33,881 bases of DNA from Entamoeba invadens IP1 (Eukaryota > Evosea > Mastigamoebida > Endamoebidae). The stretch lies in contig NW_004443511.1 in the NCBI RefSeq assembly GCF_000330505.1, forward strand, positions 145,114 through 178,994. The letters run 5' to 3'. The notes beneath the pieces are model-generated. The model did not search any database. It saw only the letters and a list, made by a program, of their open reading frames with translations, and was not told the DNA's origin. Below, in pieces: positions 18,260 through 28,217 of this stretch (positions are counted from its first letter, which is position 1; each line of letters begins with the position of its first letter). The translations under genes were made by a program, and so were the position numbers.

Positions 18260-20193
18260 ATGTCGCGAGAAGAAGAAAACCCAAACACACTTTTTAACAT
18301 TTTGGATCAAACAATTTTATCTCAAGAATTTGTGAACACATACATACCATCTGAAACTAAAAGTAAACGGAGCCCAGCCATCACCGCTGCTAATATGATG
18401 GAAAACATCATTACTATGCGTAAAAAAAAGACTGTTTCTGAAAAAACAATTCGAAAGTCTGAGAATTTATACAAAATACTTCAACCCGAGGTGTTCGCTT
18501 TTCATACAAAAGTTGAACAAATCCAATTTATTTCCACAAATAACAAAGCAAGCAACGCAGAAATAGGTGTCCTCTTTGGGGTTTGTGACTCCGCAATTCA
18601 CACCCATTTAAAGCAAAAAGAACGCCAACCACCACACAAAACCAAATTTGTCGCTGAGATGGACACCGCAATATCTGCTCTCTTCCAATTTTGTAAACTC
18701 CAACACTTTAATGCTAATTTCAGACTCATCGAAATAGTTTGTCAACATTTCGATCAAGACTTTTCTATGACAAGAAAAGGCATGGAAAAGCATATAGAGA
18801 AATATCATGGATACAAGTCGACTATTGCACACAAAGAATCTATAACTACCATTCGTCCCGATTTCTCAAAAGTCACCAAATCGCTTTTAAATTTTTCCAC
18901 GAAGTATAACGGAATATTGTCAAGTCTTTTGTTAAGTGTTTCTGAAGTCGCATTTTGCGACTTGGAAGATTCAGAAGTGTTAACTGGATTCTACAAAGAA
19001 ACAACAAGTGAGACAAACTCCGAAAGCGCAGCTGGCTTTCATCCTCCTCCCTTCCAAACAACACAACAACAAAATACACGCACTCAACAAGATAACCCTA
19101 TTCTTCCCAATTCACAACTCTCACACACTCCACAAAACGTCTTAAGCGAAATCTATTTCCCTCGCACTGAACTCACTGAAAACACTAATTTGCGAATACC
19201 TGTGAGCAACTCATTTTGCAAAACTCCTGCTGCTATATGCACAACTGCAGACGGGGTTTTGCTCTATTCTGTTGGTGTTGTCCCGACCAAACGATATGAT
19301 GAAGGGTTTTCTGCATATTTTCCACGTGTTGAAATATATTNNNNNNNNNNNNNNNNNNNNNNNNNNNNNNNNNNNNNNNNNNNNNNNNNNNNNNNNNNNN
19401 NNNNNNNNNNNNNNNNNNNNNNNNNNNNNNNNNNNNNNNNGCCATTGTTTTTAAGAGTTGGATGTACGAGGCGGTACTTCAACGGATCATCGCTCGGCGA
19501 AAAGAAATAAATGTAAGCAAAGACACGCCTGCAGTGATTATTATTGACAATTACAAAGGTTGGATTGACACTAAGCTTGTTAATATATTCAAAGAGAACT
19601 CCGTTTTCTTTCATTTCATTGAACCACATTCCTCAAGCTATATACAACCAAGTTTAGTCTGTTTATATGAAAAAAAAATTGAACCCAATTCAAAACATGA
19701 GGACCTGAAGAAAAGAAAGCGGAAAGGTGTGAACGATAAAACAAGTCTTCTAAGCAATCCAGAGAAAAAAGATGACCTTGAAAAGATTCTGTGCACTTGG
19801 AGAAAACAAATCAAAGGTCTGAACGAGAAGTACGTAAAGAAAGAGAGCACTGAAGAAGACAAGGAAGATCGAGGAAAAATTGTATGGGATACAATTTACA
19901 AAACGTTTCAGGAAATTCAGAGAAGGGCAACAACAGACAACATCATTTTGGCATTCAATAAATGTGGGTTTTATAACGTTGCAAGTGGGAAAGTGTTGAA
20001 GACGTATGTTGAGGTTGAAAAAAACAAGGAAGTCTATCAAGAAATCCAAGGCAGTGAGTTGGAAGAGATCTGTAAGAATGTCAAACTACCAGAGCAACAT
20101 TGCGAAAGTATTAGAGCAAGAGAACCAAAGAAATCAACACTCATGAAATTGGAGGAAATTATTATGAACACAAATGGCGTGTCACCACAATAA
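18260..20193 (+). CDS. DDE_1/pogo-like transposase-derived protein, interrupted by an assembly gap
   Basis: The left part (18260-19340) starts MSREEENPNTLFNILDQT and has a DNA-binding-like helical block (NKASNAEIGVLFGVCDSAIH). It ends with TTADGVLLYSVGVVPTKRYD, the SADG strand of DDE_1 (CENP-B/pogo/jerky) transposases. After 100 N, the frame resumes at 19441 as AIVFKSWMYEAVLQRII. It then shows AVIIIDNYKGW (second catalytic Asp) and FIEPHSSSYIQPSLVCLYEK, equivalent to the PPNTTHLLQPLDVGVF block. The third acidic residue expected after QPL is Leu here (QPSLV), so catalytic activity is doubtful. The C-terminus is Lys/Glu-rich and helical. Both halves are otherwise open. No flanking inverted repeats were found. 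It may be an inactive copy or a host-domesticated DNA-binding gene. Confidence 0.7.
19341..19440. other. Assembly gap (100 N)
   Basis: Exactly 100 N, the common placeholder for a gap of unknown size. It lies inside the DDE core of the pogo-like gene, so the number of missing codons and frame continuity across it are unknown. Confidence 0.98.
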
Positions 20194-20256
20194 GTGTTGT
20201 CAATTTATTCTTTTGTTTTTAGGATTCCATGCATCATATAGGGTTGTTCAATTCAA

Positions 20257-21731
20257 ATGATCACCTTTTTCTTCAACCTCACCCAAAACGACAACTTTGT
20301 CATCGTCCACATTACAATTCCTTCTTACAAACAATTTGGAAATGGGGACGTTGCAATCAACCGAAATCAATTGTGTATCATTCACACCCTTAATTCCTGT
20401 CTCTCACATTTAACAACGAAATAGCAAAAGATGGCTCTGAAAAGGCGGAAATTGATCGTCTTGACTGCAAACTTCATGTCTATATACCTAAAACAACTAA
20501 AGGAAAGGTCTTCCCTGACTTGGATGTTTTGCCACTTTTTCTTACAAAAAGAAAGTTTTGAGCCAGGTGGAAGTGACTGATAAAAACACGAACTTTGAAC
20601 CCCTCCAAAATGAGTCTGAAAAAACTCAGGAAACTTTTGGAGGGCAGGAGGAAATGCTTCGCAATTTTACTGCCGAAGATTTGCAAAAAATGAAAGAGAT
20701 AGAGGCCAAAAGGGTGGAAAAAATGAAAAGGCAAAAAAAGAGGAACCCCACGAAAACCCGACTTTTTCGATCGAAACGATTTGATTCTTGGGGAAGACCA
20801 GATAATCAGAGACAGAGATGAATCAATCAAAATGACGATTGGGAAGTATGGATTCAATTCGAGTCACTCCGGCGTTTTTATCGATTTAAATCAATCAGCA
20901 GCGGAAATTGTAATGGTAAACAACCCCGAAACTGCAACACAATATAATCGTCATAACCAGCGCGTCGAAGATGAAAACAAAAATTTTGACAGAGATTGAT
21001 ACATTTCAGACACTTTTGAATGGGAATATATGGATGATGTCATAAGCAACAACTCGTTTGTATGGAAGACAACTGAATGGATGGATGAAGAAAAATGAAG
21101 CAAACAAAACACCACATTTGGACGTAGCTGTGGAGGATGGTGAACAAAAGCAACTTTTCAGAGATTTGTTCAAATCGTATTTGGTTTTGTGTATGATCAA
21201 ATAGTTATGGGAGACACCACAGTTGAATCTGCGTGGACTATTGCGACTTTAGCCCCCGTACTTTCATATCTTGATGTTTGTTTACTTTGCACTGTTTATT
21301 GAAATAAATATTGACGAAAAGGAAATTGAAACAGCAAACGAAGTGGTGAGTGCTTGTGTAAGACGGGGAGTTACATATCCAGTGGTAAGAAATTATGACC
21401 TTGCAAAAAAGGCTATTGAAGAAACGCTTTCAATTTTCGAGGGTGGAAAGTCGACTTTGGTTCGAATGGTGCTTCGGATTCACAGAATTTTCAAGTTGGA
21501 CGAATTGAAGCACTACCTTTGCTTTATTTTTTGGACGAGTTCACAGTCTTGGCACCTAAGTTTCGTGATGACATTCGATTTGAAGTAACAAAGGAATTAC
21601 GAAACGCATTTGATACAATCACAAAAGATGGGTTGGGACTTTTACTTTTTGAGGCTGAACAGGTTTGTATTGACAACATGAATTCAATGGATGAAGCACC
21701 AAATGAAGTTAAAGAAAACTTCCTGAATTGA
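20257..21731 (+). pseudogene. SHQ1: SHQ1-like H/ACA snoRNP assembly factor, multiply frameshifted
   Basis: Successive fragments in different frames give a colinear SHQ1. An N-terminal CS/Hsp20-like domain starts at ATG 20257 (MITFFFNLTQNDNFVIVHIT; then EIDRLDCKLHVYIPKTTKGK). A linker KYGFNSSHSGVF and FEWEYMDDVISNNSFVWK follow. The helical SHQ1-specific domain shows TVESAWTIATLAP, VRRGVTYPVVRNYDLAKKA and LVRMVLRIHRIFK. Breaks occur near 20412, 20560, 20750, 21097, 21190 and 21510, plus an in-frame TGA at 20997-20999. A true intron (21276-21321) is still recognisable. SHQ1 chaperones dyskerin/Cbf5 during H/ACA RNP assembly and is essential in yeast, so an intact copy would be expected elsewhere. 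It begins only 63 bp after the transposase-like gene. The alternative is poor sequence near the gap. Confidence 0.75.
21276..21321 (+). other. Intron within the SHQ1 relic (46 nt, GTTTGTT...AAAAG)
   Basis: GTTTGTT follows APVLSYLD. Removing 46 nt up to GAAAAG joins it in phase to EIETANEVVSACVRRG. The spacing between the two blocks then equals that of SHQ1 proteins. This supports AAG acceptors in this genome. Confidence 0.7.
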
Positions 21732-21799
21732 TTGTTTTTTGAGTTTATTTACTTTGAGCTCAAATATAATGTTTTAACACTTTATAAAAGTATCAAATA

Positions 21800-22085
21800 A
21801 TGTTTTTTTTTTCAAGAACTCTAAACAAAATATTCCAATCACCGAAGATTTATCAGTAAAACAACAGAGTTTAGTCGCAAATCTTGCTAATGTGATTTAC
21901 TCTACAACCAAATTTCTCAAGAAGATATCCAACTTAGAGAAACAAAATCGAAAATCGAATTACTTCAAGAGGAAGCATCTAAAAATCAATTTTTCGATAT
22001 AAACACTTCGCAAGAAATGAATCAACTCATTGCATATCTTAACGATCTCATTACTAAGGTTGCTTCTCTTGAAGCGATGGTTTAA
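21800..22085 (+). pseudogene. Small coiled-coil protein gene, frame-disrupted
   Basis: From an ATG directly before a run of ten T, two overlapping frames together encode about 90 residues. The first reads NIPITEDLSVKQQSLVANLA then NVIYSTTKF. The second reads SQEDIQLRETKSKIELLQEE and NQLIAYLNDLITKVASLEAM before a stop at 22083-22085. The T-run length would have to differ by one for the ATG to be in frame, and a second shift occurs near 21912. The content is helical with heptad-like hydrophobic spacing. I do not recognise the family. A tiny mediator- or kinetochore-type coiled-coil subunit is conceivable but unsupported. It could be a real gene with homopolymer sequencing errors. Confidence 0.45.
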
Positions 22086-22199
22086 TTTGGGTTGTTGTTT
22101 ATTTTATTTTTATTATATCACACAAAAACATCATTTGCAAAATAAGACCAAACCACATAACACAAGTAAATTACTACAAGACAAGTTCAAATAATAAAC

Positions 22200-22439
22200 T
22201 CACAACAATACTTCGACGTTATGTTGTGTGGAATTAAAGTGTGTGGACTGTGTTTCATGTGATGTAAAGAAAAAGTCAATTGTTGGTAAAGTTACGGGAG
22301 AAAGATTTGAAGACCACTCTGCAGAGTCAAAAAATTTTCTGTTCTTCTTTTTCGTCATCTTGAGAAGCCCAAAACTTTTCTTTGTGTCAGACATCAATAC
22401 TGGTTTTTTAGTTCCACATACCTTTGTCCATCCATACAT
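22200..22439 (-). CDS. Small hypothetical protein, weak support
   Basis: A 79-codon ATG frame (MYGWTKVCGTKKPVLMSDTK...HNVEVLL) in a stretch less AT-rich than its surroundings. An AT-rich TATATAAAG-like box lies about 35 bases upstream on the minus strand. A plus-strand frame over the same bases lacks an early ATG and is Phe-rich, so the minus strand is favoured. No domain was recognised. It may be a remnant of a larger gene. Confidence 0.3.
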   Translation of the reverse strand: MYGWTKVCGTKKPVLMSDTKKSFGLLKMTKKKNRKFFDSAEWSSNLSPVTLPTIDFFFTSHETQSTHFNSTQHNVEVLL

Positions 22440-23051
22440 TTCGATTACATTATATCAGGTGATGTTTTTCTTTATATAAAAAATATACTCATCTCTTGTT
22501 CTTGACCCTGATCACCCATTTCTTTGGCCTACCATTACTTAATTCTTATATTTTTTCTTTGATTTAATTTGAAAGTTTCAATCATTTGGTTGAATACTTT
22601 TTAATATTTTTTCTCCTAAATCAACCAAACTTCAATCCCTCTTTTTAAAAAAGAACATAACCCCCACCTTTGATTTTTTTCCGAGTACCACAAGTTGTGA
22701 GTTGCAAACTATTTGTTTTTTTCAAACCAAAACAAAAAACAATAGTGAAACATTGTTTCTCATTGTTGAGTTGAACTAAAGATTTACTATATTTGATGAT
22801 TTATTTTACTATTTTTGGACTTTTTCTGGAAAACTTTTTTTGGTTTATTTACTAAAGTCTGTCTTAAAGCTTTGCGGCTTGACAAAATAATAATAAAATA
22901 TGTTTAAAAAAAATGGGAATTAAGTAAAAAGATGTAAAAATTGTTTTGATATTTAAGTCCCTGTTTAAGATTTTGAAACAAAAATGAAAAAAGTTTCAAT
23001 ATGTTCTGAAGCTTGTTAGTTTATAGTGTTGTGAAACAATAATAAAAAACA
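22440..23051. other. AT-rich intergenic region
   Basis: About 600 bp with no convincing frame. It contains A- and T-runs and ends just downstream of the ankyrin-TBC gene. No RNA gene or repeat was recognised. Confidence 0.45.
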
Positions 23052-25069
23052 TTAGATGTTATACTTGACAATCCACCCATCAACTTGACTTGGAGGAATC
23101 CGCAATTTGAAGACAAGTTTGACAAAGGCAAACTTTTCAAACCCCGCAATCTTCCCAACAGGGTTTTTAAGTATCAAGTCGATTGACATCAGATCTCTCT
23201 CTGTTTTGAGTACTTCGTCCTTCGCAAGCCAAAAGATAGCCGAAGCAACACTGAGCGTTATCTGCCACCCCTCCACCATCACCAAATCCAACACCCACAT
23301 AGAAAGGTCTCCATTAAAGACTCGGCAAAACCACAGTGCGTAGAATTCAAGAAAGTGTGGGTACAAGGTGTCATACCCTCCAAGTTTTTTCACAATTTCA
23401 TATATCTCTTTGTGGTACTTCTTCATGACAAGCATCTCCAACCCAATGAATTTCTTGACACCCGGAAAATTGCGGAGAAGCATCTGCCGCAGTCCAAATT
23501 TTTCACACTCAAAGGTTGCCACACCCGCCCAAAACATGTCTTCTTCTTTTTCAAACACTAACACAAAGAACCCATACAAATCGGCCTCTCCCTGGACATA
23601 CCCTACTTCTTTGTCGCGATTTGCTAAAGCTCGGAGAACAAGAAAAAGCTTTTTCTGCCCTTCGGAAAATTTGCACTTAAACTTGATGTTGTTTTGGTGT
23701 GCTCGCGTGACATCCTTGTGGATTTGATCATCCTCTTCGTCTCCCAATTTTGCGGATGCAAACGTTCTAAACGTATCAGAGTCATCTTTTTTCATGTCTT
23801 CAATATGAAGCATTGCACGCCACAGGCTTTGCCGAACACTGATTGGAACACCTTTGTAAAGTCGTAGAATCATCTTTTTGTGCATTTTCTGCTTCTCGTT
23901 GTAGTACGAGATCATTGTCTTCCACTTTTCAACTCGCTCCAATGAGTTTAAGTAGTCCTCTTTCTCTTTTGAAGGCGTGCTTGTAATCTCATACCCCAAA
24001 TTGTCTGTCTTCACCAACACAGAAACACGACTTTTCCCCGTCAACACGCGCATCCGTGCCTGAGTCTTACACACAGTCTCCGCTTCATCATACACAACTC
24101 CTACATTCTTCAACGAAGACATTGCCAAAAAATGATCTACAACCTCGCTGATACCAACTTCGACCGCATAATGTATAGGTTTATGATTTTGGTTGTCTAA
24201 CGAATCTACCAGAATTTTGTCCTTTGCGATATCACGAATAAAACTAATCGTGTCGATGTTATACTTCTCCGTCTGTCCATAGTAATGCAAGCAATTTCTT
24301 CCATTATTATCCTCTACTTCATTAATTTATGCTCGTAAATATGCAACATTGAATAAACAAGCAAACTTAACTTCGTGTCGGGTTTGTATTTCAATAGAAT
24401 TTCTATTTGCTTTGGGTCGTTTTTCTTGAGCGCAAACATTAGCGCAGTTGTCCCATTTGTATTTGCAGAATTCACATCAGCACCCTTTTCAAGCAATTTA
24501 TCCATCACTTCTAAATTGTTCATAATAACAGCCAAAAGAAGCGGTGATTCCCCTTTTTCGTTCTTCTGATCAAGCTCTTCTTTACTCAATTTTCCTGATA
24601 TAAAAATTGCAACTTCAGTTTTTTGTGTTGCGATTGCGAGGTGAAGCGCAGTATCCCCGTTTATATTTTTCTTTTCTAAATCTGCTCCAACAATCACAAG
24701 TTGTTTCACCAACGGTAAGTTTCCAGAAATCGAGGCAGACTGCAAAACTGTCTGTCCATCCAAGGGACTAGCCCAGTTGATTTTTGAGTTTTTCTCGGAA
24801 ACGTTTGGAGGAAGTAATTCTTCATTAAATATTGATTGGTCCGTCGTTGTCACGGCAAACGCGAAAATCACAGGTACCTTTTCAATAATATCATTTCCGT
24901 TGACAGTTCTCTCGACACGGTTTGTGATCTCAAAATCGTCTGAAGAAGAATCATCCGAATTGTAAGAAGTAACACTTTCATTAAAAGATTGATGCCTCTC
25001 GACTAGAACATTTTGTGGTGCTGTTTTTACTGTTGATTCTGAAGAATACGCATTGAGTGGATTCTCCAT
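23052..25069 (-). CDS. Ankyrin-repeat plus TBC-domain Rab GTPase-activating protein, two exons
   Basis: Exon 1 is 25069-24367 and exon 2 is 24313-23052, giving 654 residues. A Ser/Asp-rich N-terminus (SYNSDDSSSDDFE) is followed by ankyrin repeats from about residue 100 to 285: GQTVLQSASISGNLPLVKQL, GDTALHLAIATQKTE, GESPLLLAVIMNN, GTTALMFALKKND, then GRNCLHYYG completed by splicing. A TBC domain fills about 385-620. It keeps the catalytic arginine finger (IHKDVTRAHQ, near 433) and the glutamine finger (VGYVQGEADL, near 472), and opens with KGVPISVRQSLWRAML. It should stimulate GTP hydrolysis by a Rab and act in membrane traffic; the ankyrin part probably targets it. It is the only intact gene between 20 and 29 kb. 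The specific Rab is not predictable. Confidence 0.9.
24314..24366 (-). other. Ankyrin-TBC gene intron (53 nt, GTTTGCT...TAG)
   Basis: The donor GTTTGCT, one base off the GTTTGTT consensus, begins at 24366. The acceptor AAGTAG ends at 24314. Splicing gives KPDTKLKDNNGRNCLHYYG, a perfect ankyrin-repeat junction, and removes the apparent stop. Confidence 0.92.
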
Positions 25070-26014
25070 TCTTTTTCAAGTTATTTTGCTTTTCGAGCCA
25101 ATTTGGAGTTGTTGCTTTTAAAAAAATCAAATTGAATGCAATATATCTATAAAGTATTTATAATGAATAATAATTATACTAAAAGTTTCATTATTAAAAT
25201 GTAAAATAAAAAAATAATAAACTAAAAAATATTATTACATTTATATAAATATAAATGTAGATGTAATAGAGTTTGTACATAGATTATTGTGGATGAAACT
25301 ATGTGAAAACACAAAACAAATTATAAATATAAAGTGTTTTTATCCGAAAACAGTATTAATATCATTTTCATAGGAAGTGCAAAAGACAAGAAATGATTTA
25401 TTGTGTAAATAAATATAAGTTTATTGTAAAATGTACACACACGATATTGCGCTTCAACAAATTGTATCGGATTGATCAAATTTGCTTTCACATAACTCAA
25501 AAAACGATTCATATAACCTTACACATTAAATAACTTTGTTAATAGTTATTTTTTAATTATTTTTTAGTTTTTTTTTATATTCAAATGTTTTTAATTTACG
25601 TGAATAATAAATAATAATTTCTAATTTAAAAAAAACAAAGATTTCCAAATTTACAATCCTTATTATACACGTCACCGGTTTATAAATTCGTACGTTATAA
25701 TAACACATTTTCGACAATATGTTTTTTAGAAACGCCTGAAAAAAAACACTTTACAAAAAATAGTTATTATTTTTTTCCCGCAAATTAGGTCATAAAACCT
25801 TATTTATTAGAAAATGTTTTAATTATCTTAGAAATAAAAATATGGTTTGTTTATTTAAAAAATATAGTTGCTATAAGCCTCTTTCAAATCGTCTTTGTTC
25901 CTAAATAAATAAAAATCACTTTTAGCGAATGTCGAGCAAAATAACATGTTCACTTCCCAAAAACATAGCAATTCTCGCTGATTTTTTCATTGATATGAAC
26001 AACAAAAAAAGTCG
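25070..26014. other. AT-rich intergenic region
   Basis: About 945 bp. On the minus strand the first 100 bp should be the ankyrin-TBC promoter, with TTTTTTAAAAG about 40 bases from the ATG as a TATA-like candidate. A 63-codon minus-strand frame at 25321-25512 has no recognisable domain and was not called. Nothing else is supported. Confidence 0.45.
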
Positions 26015-26635
26015 ATGTTACTTCGCCTTACGATAATCGAGGCGCAAAATTTACCCGCAGCAGACTGCTTTTCAAAGAAGAGTGACCCTTATACAAAGGT
26101 GACAATCAACAAGGAAATCCACCAAACCAAAATCAAAAAAGAACATTAGACCCCAAATGGCATGAAGAACTCCGGTTCATGATCGATCCACACAATCTAC
26201 CGTCTATCCTCTTCGAGATCTACGACTGGGATAGATTCAAAACCGACGACTTTCTCGGTCACGCATCGTTGGCACTCAAACAACCAATTAAGGGTGATCT
26301 GTGGTTAAATTATCAGTTCAAGGTAAGCTCCACATAACCTTGACACACTCAAAACACCCATTCAGTGTTTGTACACCCAATTCACGCCAGGATTGGATGG
26401 TATAGCACTCAAAGCACTTTCTCAAAAACCAAACCTGACAGAATCGCAAGAATTCAAGCCGTCATCTTTTATGACTAATTTTAACCTCGAAAAGTTCGAA
26501 AAGTCCGAGATCTCGCGGCATGTTCAGACACCATTTTTCCCAAGAAACGAAAACGAGACGTGTTCCTATTACGCCAAGTTGTGTGGCTACTTTGTACCAT
26601 ACCGTCCCGGTGCTTTTCCGTCAGTCCCAGAATGA
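26015..26635 (+). pseudogene. C2-domain protein gene with a one-base frameshift
   Basis: The ATG at 26015 gives LRLTIIEAQNLPAADCF, SDPYTKVTINKEIHQTKI, a classical Ca2+-binding C2 domain with its first Asp loop. The frame breaks at the A-run near 26130. One extra A would continue as KKRTLDPKWHEELRF, FEIYDWDRFKTDDFLGHASL, which completes the C2 fold including the second Asp loop DWDRFKTDD. After a probable 43-nt intron the protein continues CLYTQFTPGLDG...SYYAKLCGYFVPYRPG to a stop at 26635. Such proteins bind phospholipid membranes in a Ca2+-dependent way. It may be a recent pseudogene or a homopolymer sequencing error, since both halves are otherwise well preserved. Confidence 0.7.
26323..26365 (+). 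other. Probable intron in the C2 gene (43 nt, GTAAGC...TTCAG)
   Basis: Splicing between LNYQFK and CLYTQFTPG is in phase and removes a TAA. The donor GTAAGC is unlike the GTTTGTT of the other introns here, so it is less secure. Without splicing the protein would end shortly after (VSST). Confidence 0.5.
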
Positions 26636-26990
26636 ACCTCTGTGTTATTTATTGTATTTTTTATTCACCAAATTGATTTTCATTCAAATCAATCTAATTA
26701 ATAAAATTAGAGGCAGTCGGTAAACAATATTATAGATAGAGTACTTGATACAACGTTGTTATTTAGAGTCAATCTAACAATGTTGTCTTTTTCAAACAAT
26801 ATCCTCTTAGTCTTATATTTTTGAATTTACAAAATATTTTTGCAAAAAGTTCAATCATAAACAAAATCGTTCTTTGTTTACCATTTATTTATTAATTTTA
26901 GAGTAAATGAGAAAAAAATCTATTTTTCTTCAATAATATTATTAAATTTTTCAATTGAGAAATAATTTCTTAATGATTAATTTTTTAATC
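26636..26990. other. AT-rich intergenic region
   Basis: About 355 bp between the C2 gene and the ClpB relic. It is AT-rich without open frames or recognised signals. Confidence 0.45.
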
Positions 26991-27852
26991 TGACTTGAGA
27001 TGCCATGCAACTCCATGTATTCACTTGTGTTGATTCTGACGTCGTTGTTCTCGTCGTAAAACAACTTATCTGCAAGTTCATTTGCAAGCTTCAACACCAC
27101 TTGGTTCAAGGAACATGAATGACCCAATTGAATGTTTGTCTGATCAAAGACAACTTCTGCTTCTCAAAATATTTCCAACAACTCTTTTGTACAAGAGAGT
27201 TGACTCCTGAAACTCGTCCCCAAGTTTCAGGAGTCTTGTCTTCTCGCTCTGTGTCATTCTGCTCACTAAGATGCCTGCCCGTTTGATCTACATTTTCTAA
27301 TAACTGTGGGTCATTAGTAACAACGTTGATGTCTTTTTTGTTTAGTTTTTCAATTCTGCGTAACCTCAAGATCTCTTGTTGTCTGGTTCAGTTCTCTCTG
27401 CCATCTTCTCTGCTGTAGCTGTGTGTCTTTTCTTTCCAAGTTTTTGATTTCCTCTGGCTGTGAGTTCTTCTATGTGAAGAGTTGCTGACGCCACCAAATT
27501 GGTTACATTTTTGCGCGAGTGTAGCATTGATGTATGTCTTTGACAGCGACGAAGCTGCAACAAAAGAATGTCTACGATTGTCAGCCAATAGTGGCTTTCT
27601 CCTGTTGCACTGGCATACAAGACAATGTGGATTTCATTTATGAACAGAATAATTTGGATCTTCGACTCTTTCACCTCATTAGAAACAGCATTAAGTCACT
27701 CCTCAAACAGTCTTTTGTACTTCCATCAGCAATCAGTGCACCCATATCAAGTGCAATGACTCTGCAAGTTCGAAGAAACAATATTTTACTTCTGGCTGCC
27801 CCAAACATTCGACAACAGTTGTTTTACTAAAACCAAGTTCAACAATCGATGG
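26991..27852 (-). pseudogene. Decayed ClpB/Hsp101-type AAA+ disaggregase relic
   Basis: Reading the minus strand from 27852, fragments in all three frames appear in ClpB order. First is ELGFSKTTVVE (first-domain Walker A region, where GxxGxGKT is degraded), then VIALDMGALIADGSTK, KRLFEE, LNAVSNEVKESKIQIILF and INEIHIVLYASATGE (Walker B region). After a deletion come SFVAASSLSKTYINATLAQK and ASATLHIEELTAR with middle-domain-like charged sequence. Finally ANELADKLFYDENNDVR and INTSEYMELHGIS are from just after the second-domain Walker A. Several stops, frameshifts and the internal deletion rule out function. ClpB/Hsp101 normally has about 850-900 residues and resolubilises aggregated proteins with Hsp70. 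The relic covers roughly one third of that length. An intact paralog elsewhere is likely. Confidence 0.8.
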
Positions 27853-28184
27853 TAAAAAAACTATTTTTATTCGTTAATAAAACAAATTAGATGTGGTTTT
27901 GTTTGAATTTTTTAATTATTTATTGAAAAGTATTTTTTTAATTTAATACTCCAAATAAAGAATAACAATTTTTACTATATTTTTTTTAGTTTCAAATGCA
28001 ATTATTATCATTTTTGGTGACGTATTTTTAATTGTTTTTAGCACTAAAATAATGTATTAATATTTAAATTAATAAATTATTATTAAGGTTAAAGATTTTC
28101 ACAATATGGTCTCATCGCTTGTAACAATGAATTATACATTAATCTATAATTTATTAAAAATGTTTACAAAAAACGAAATTTTCA
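27853..28184. other. AT-rich region upstream of the leucine-rich-repeat gene
   Basis: About 330 bp of strongly AT-rich DNA with no open frame. Apart from the TATA-like box annotated next to it, no signal was recognised. Confidence 0.45.
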
Positions 28185-28194
28185 ATATTTAAAG
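28185..28194 (+). promoter_or_regulatory. TATA-like box of the leucine-rich-repeat gene
   Basis: ATATTTAAAG matches the Entamoeba TATA-like consensus GTATTTAAA(G/C) in all but the first base. It lies 24 bases before the ATG, consistent with the very short leaders of this genus. Confidence 0.55.
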
Positions 28195-28217
28195 ACCGAA
28201 TAACTGAGAATATCAAA

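Noticed and set aside
22228..22479. 83-codon plus-strand frame
   Set aside because: It starts at GTG with no early ATG and is Phe-rich; the minus-strand frame over the same bases is more plausible.
27534..27830. 98-codon plus-strand frame opposite the ClpB relic
   Set aside because: The minus strand shows ClpB words in order; this is its antisense.
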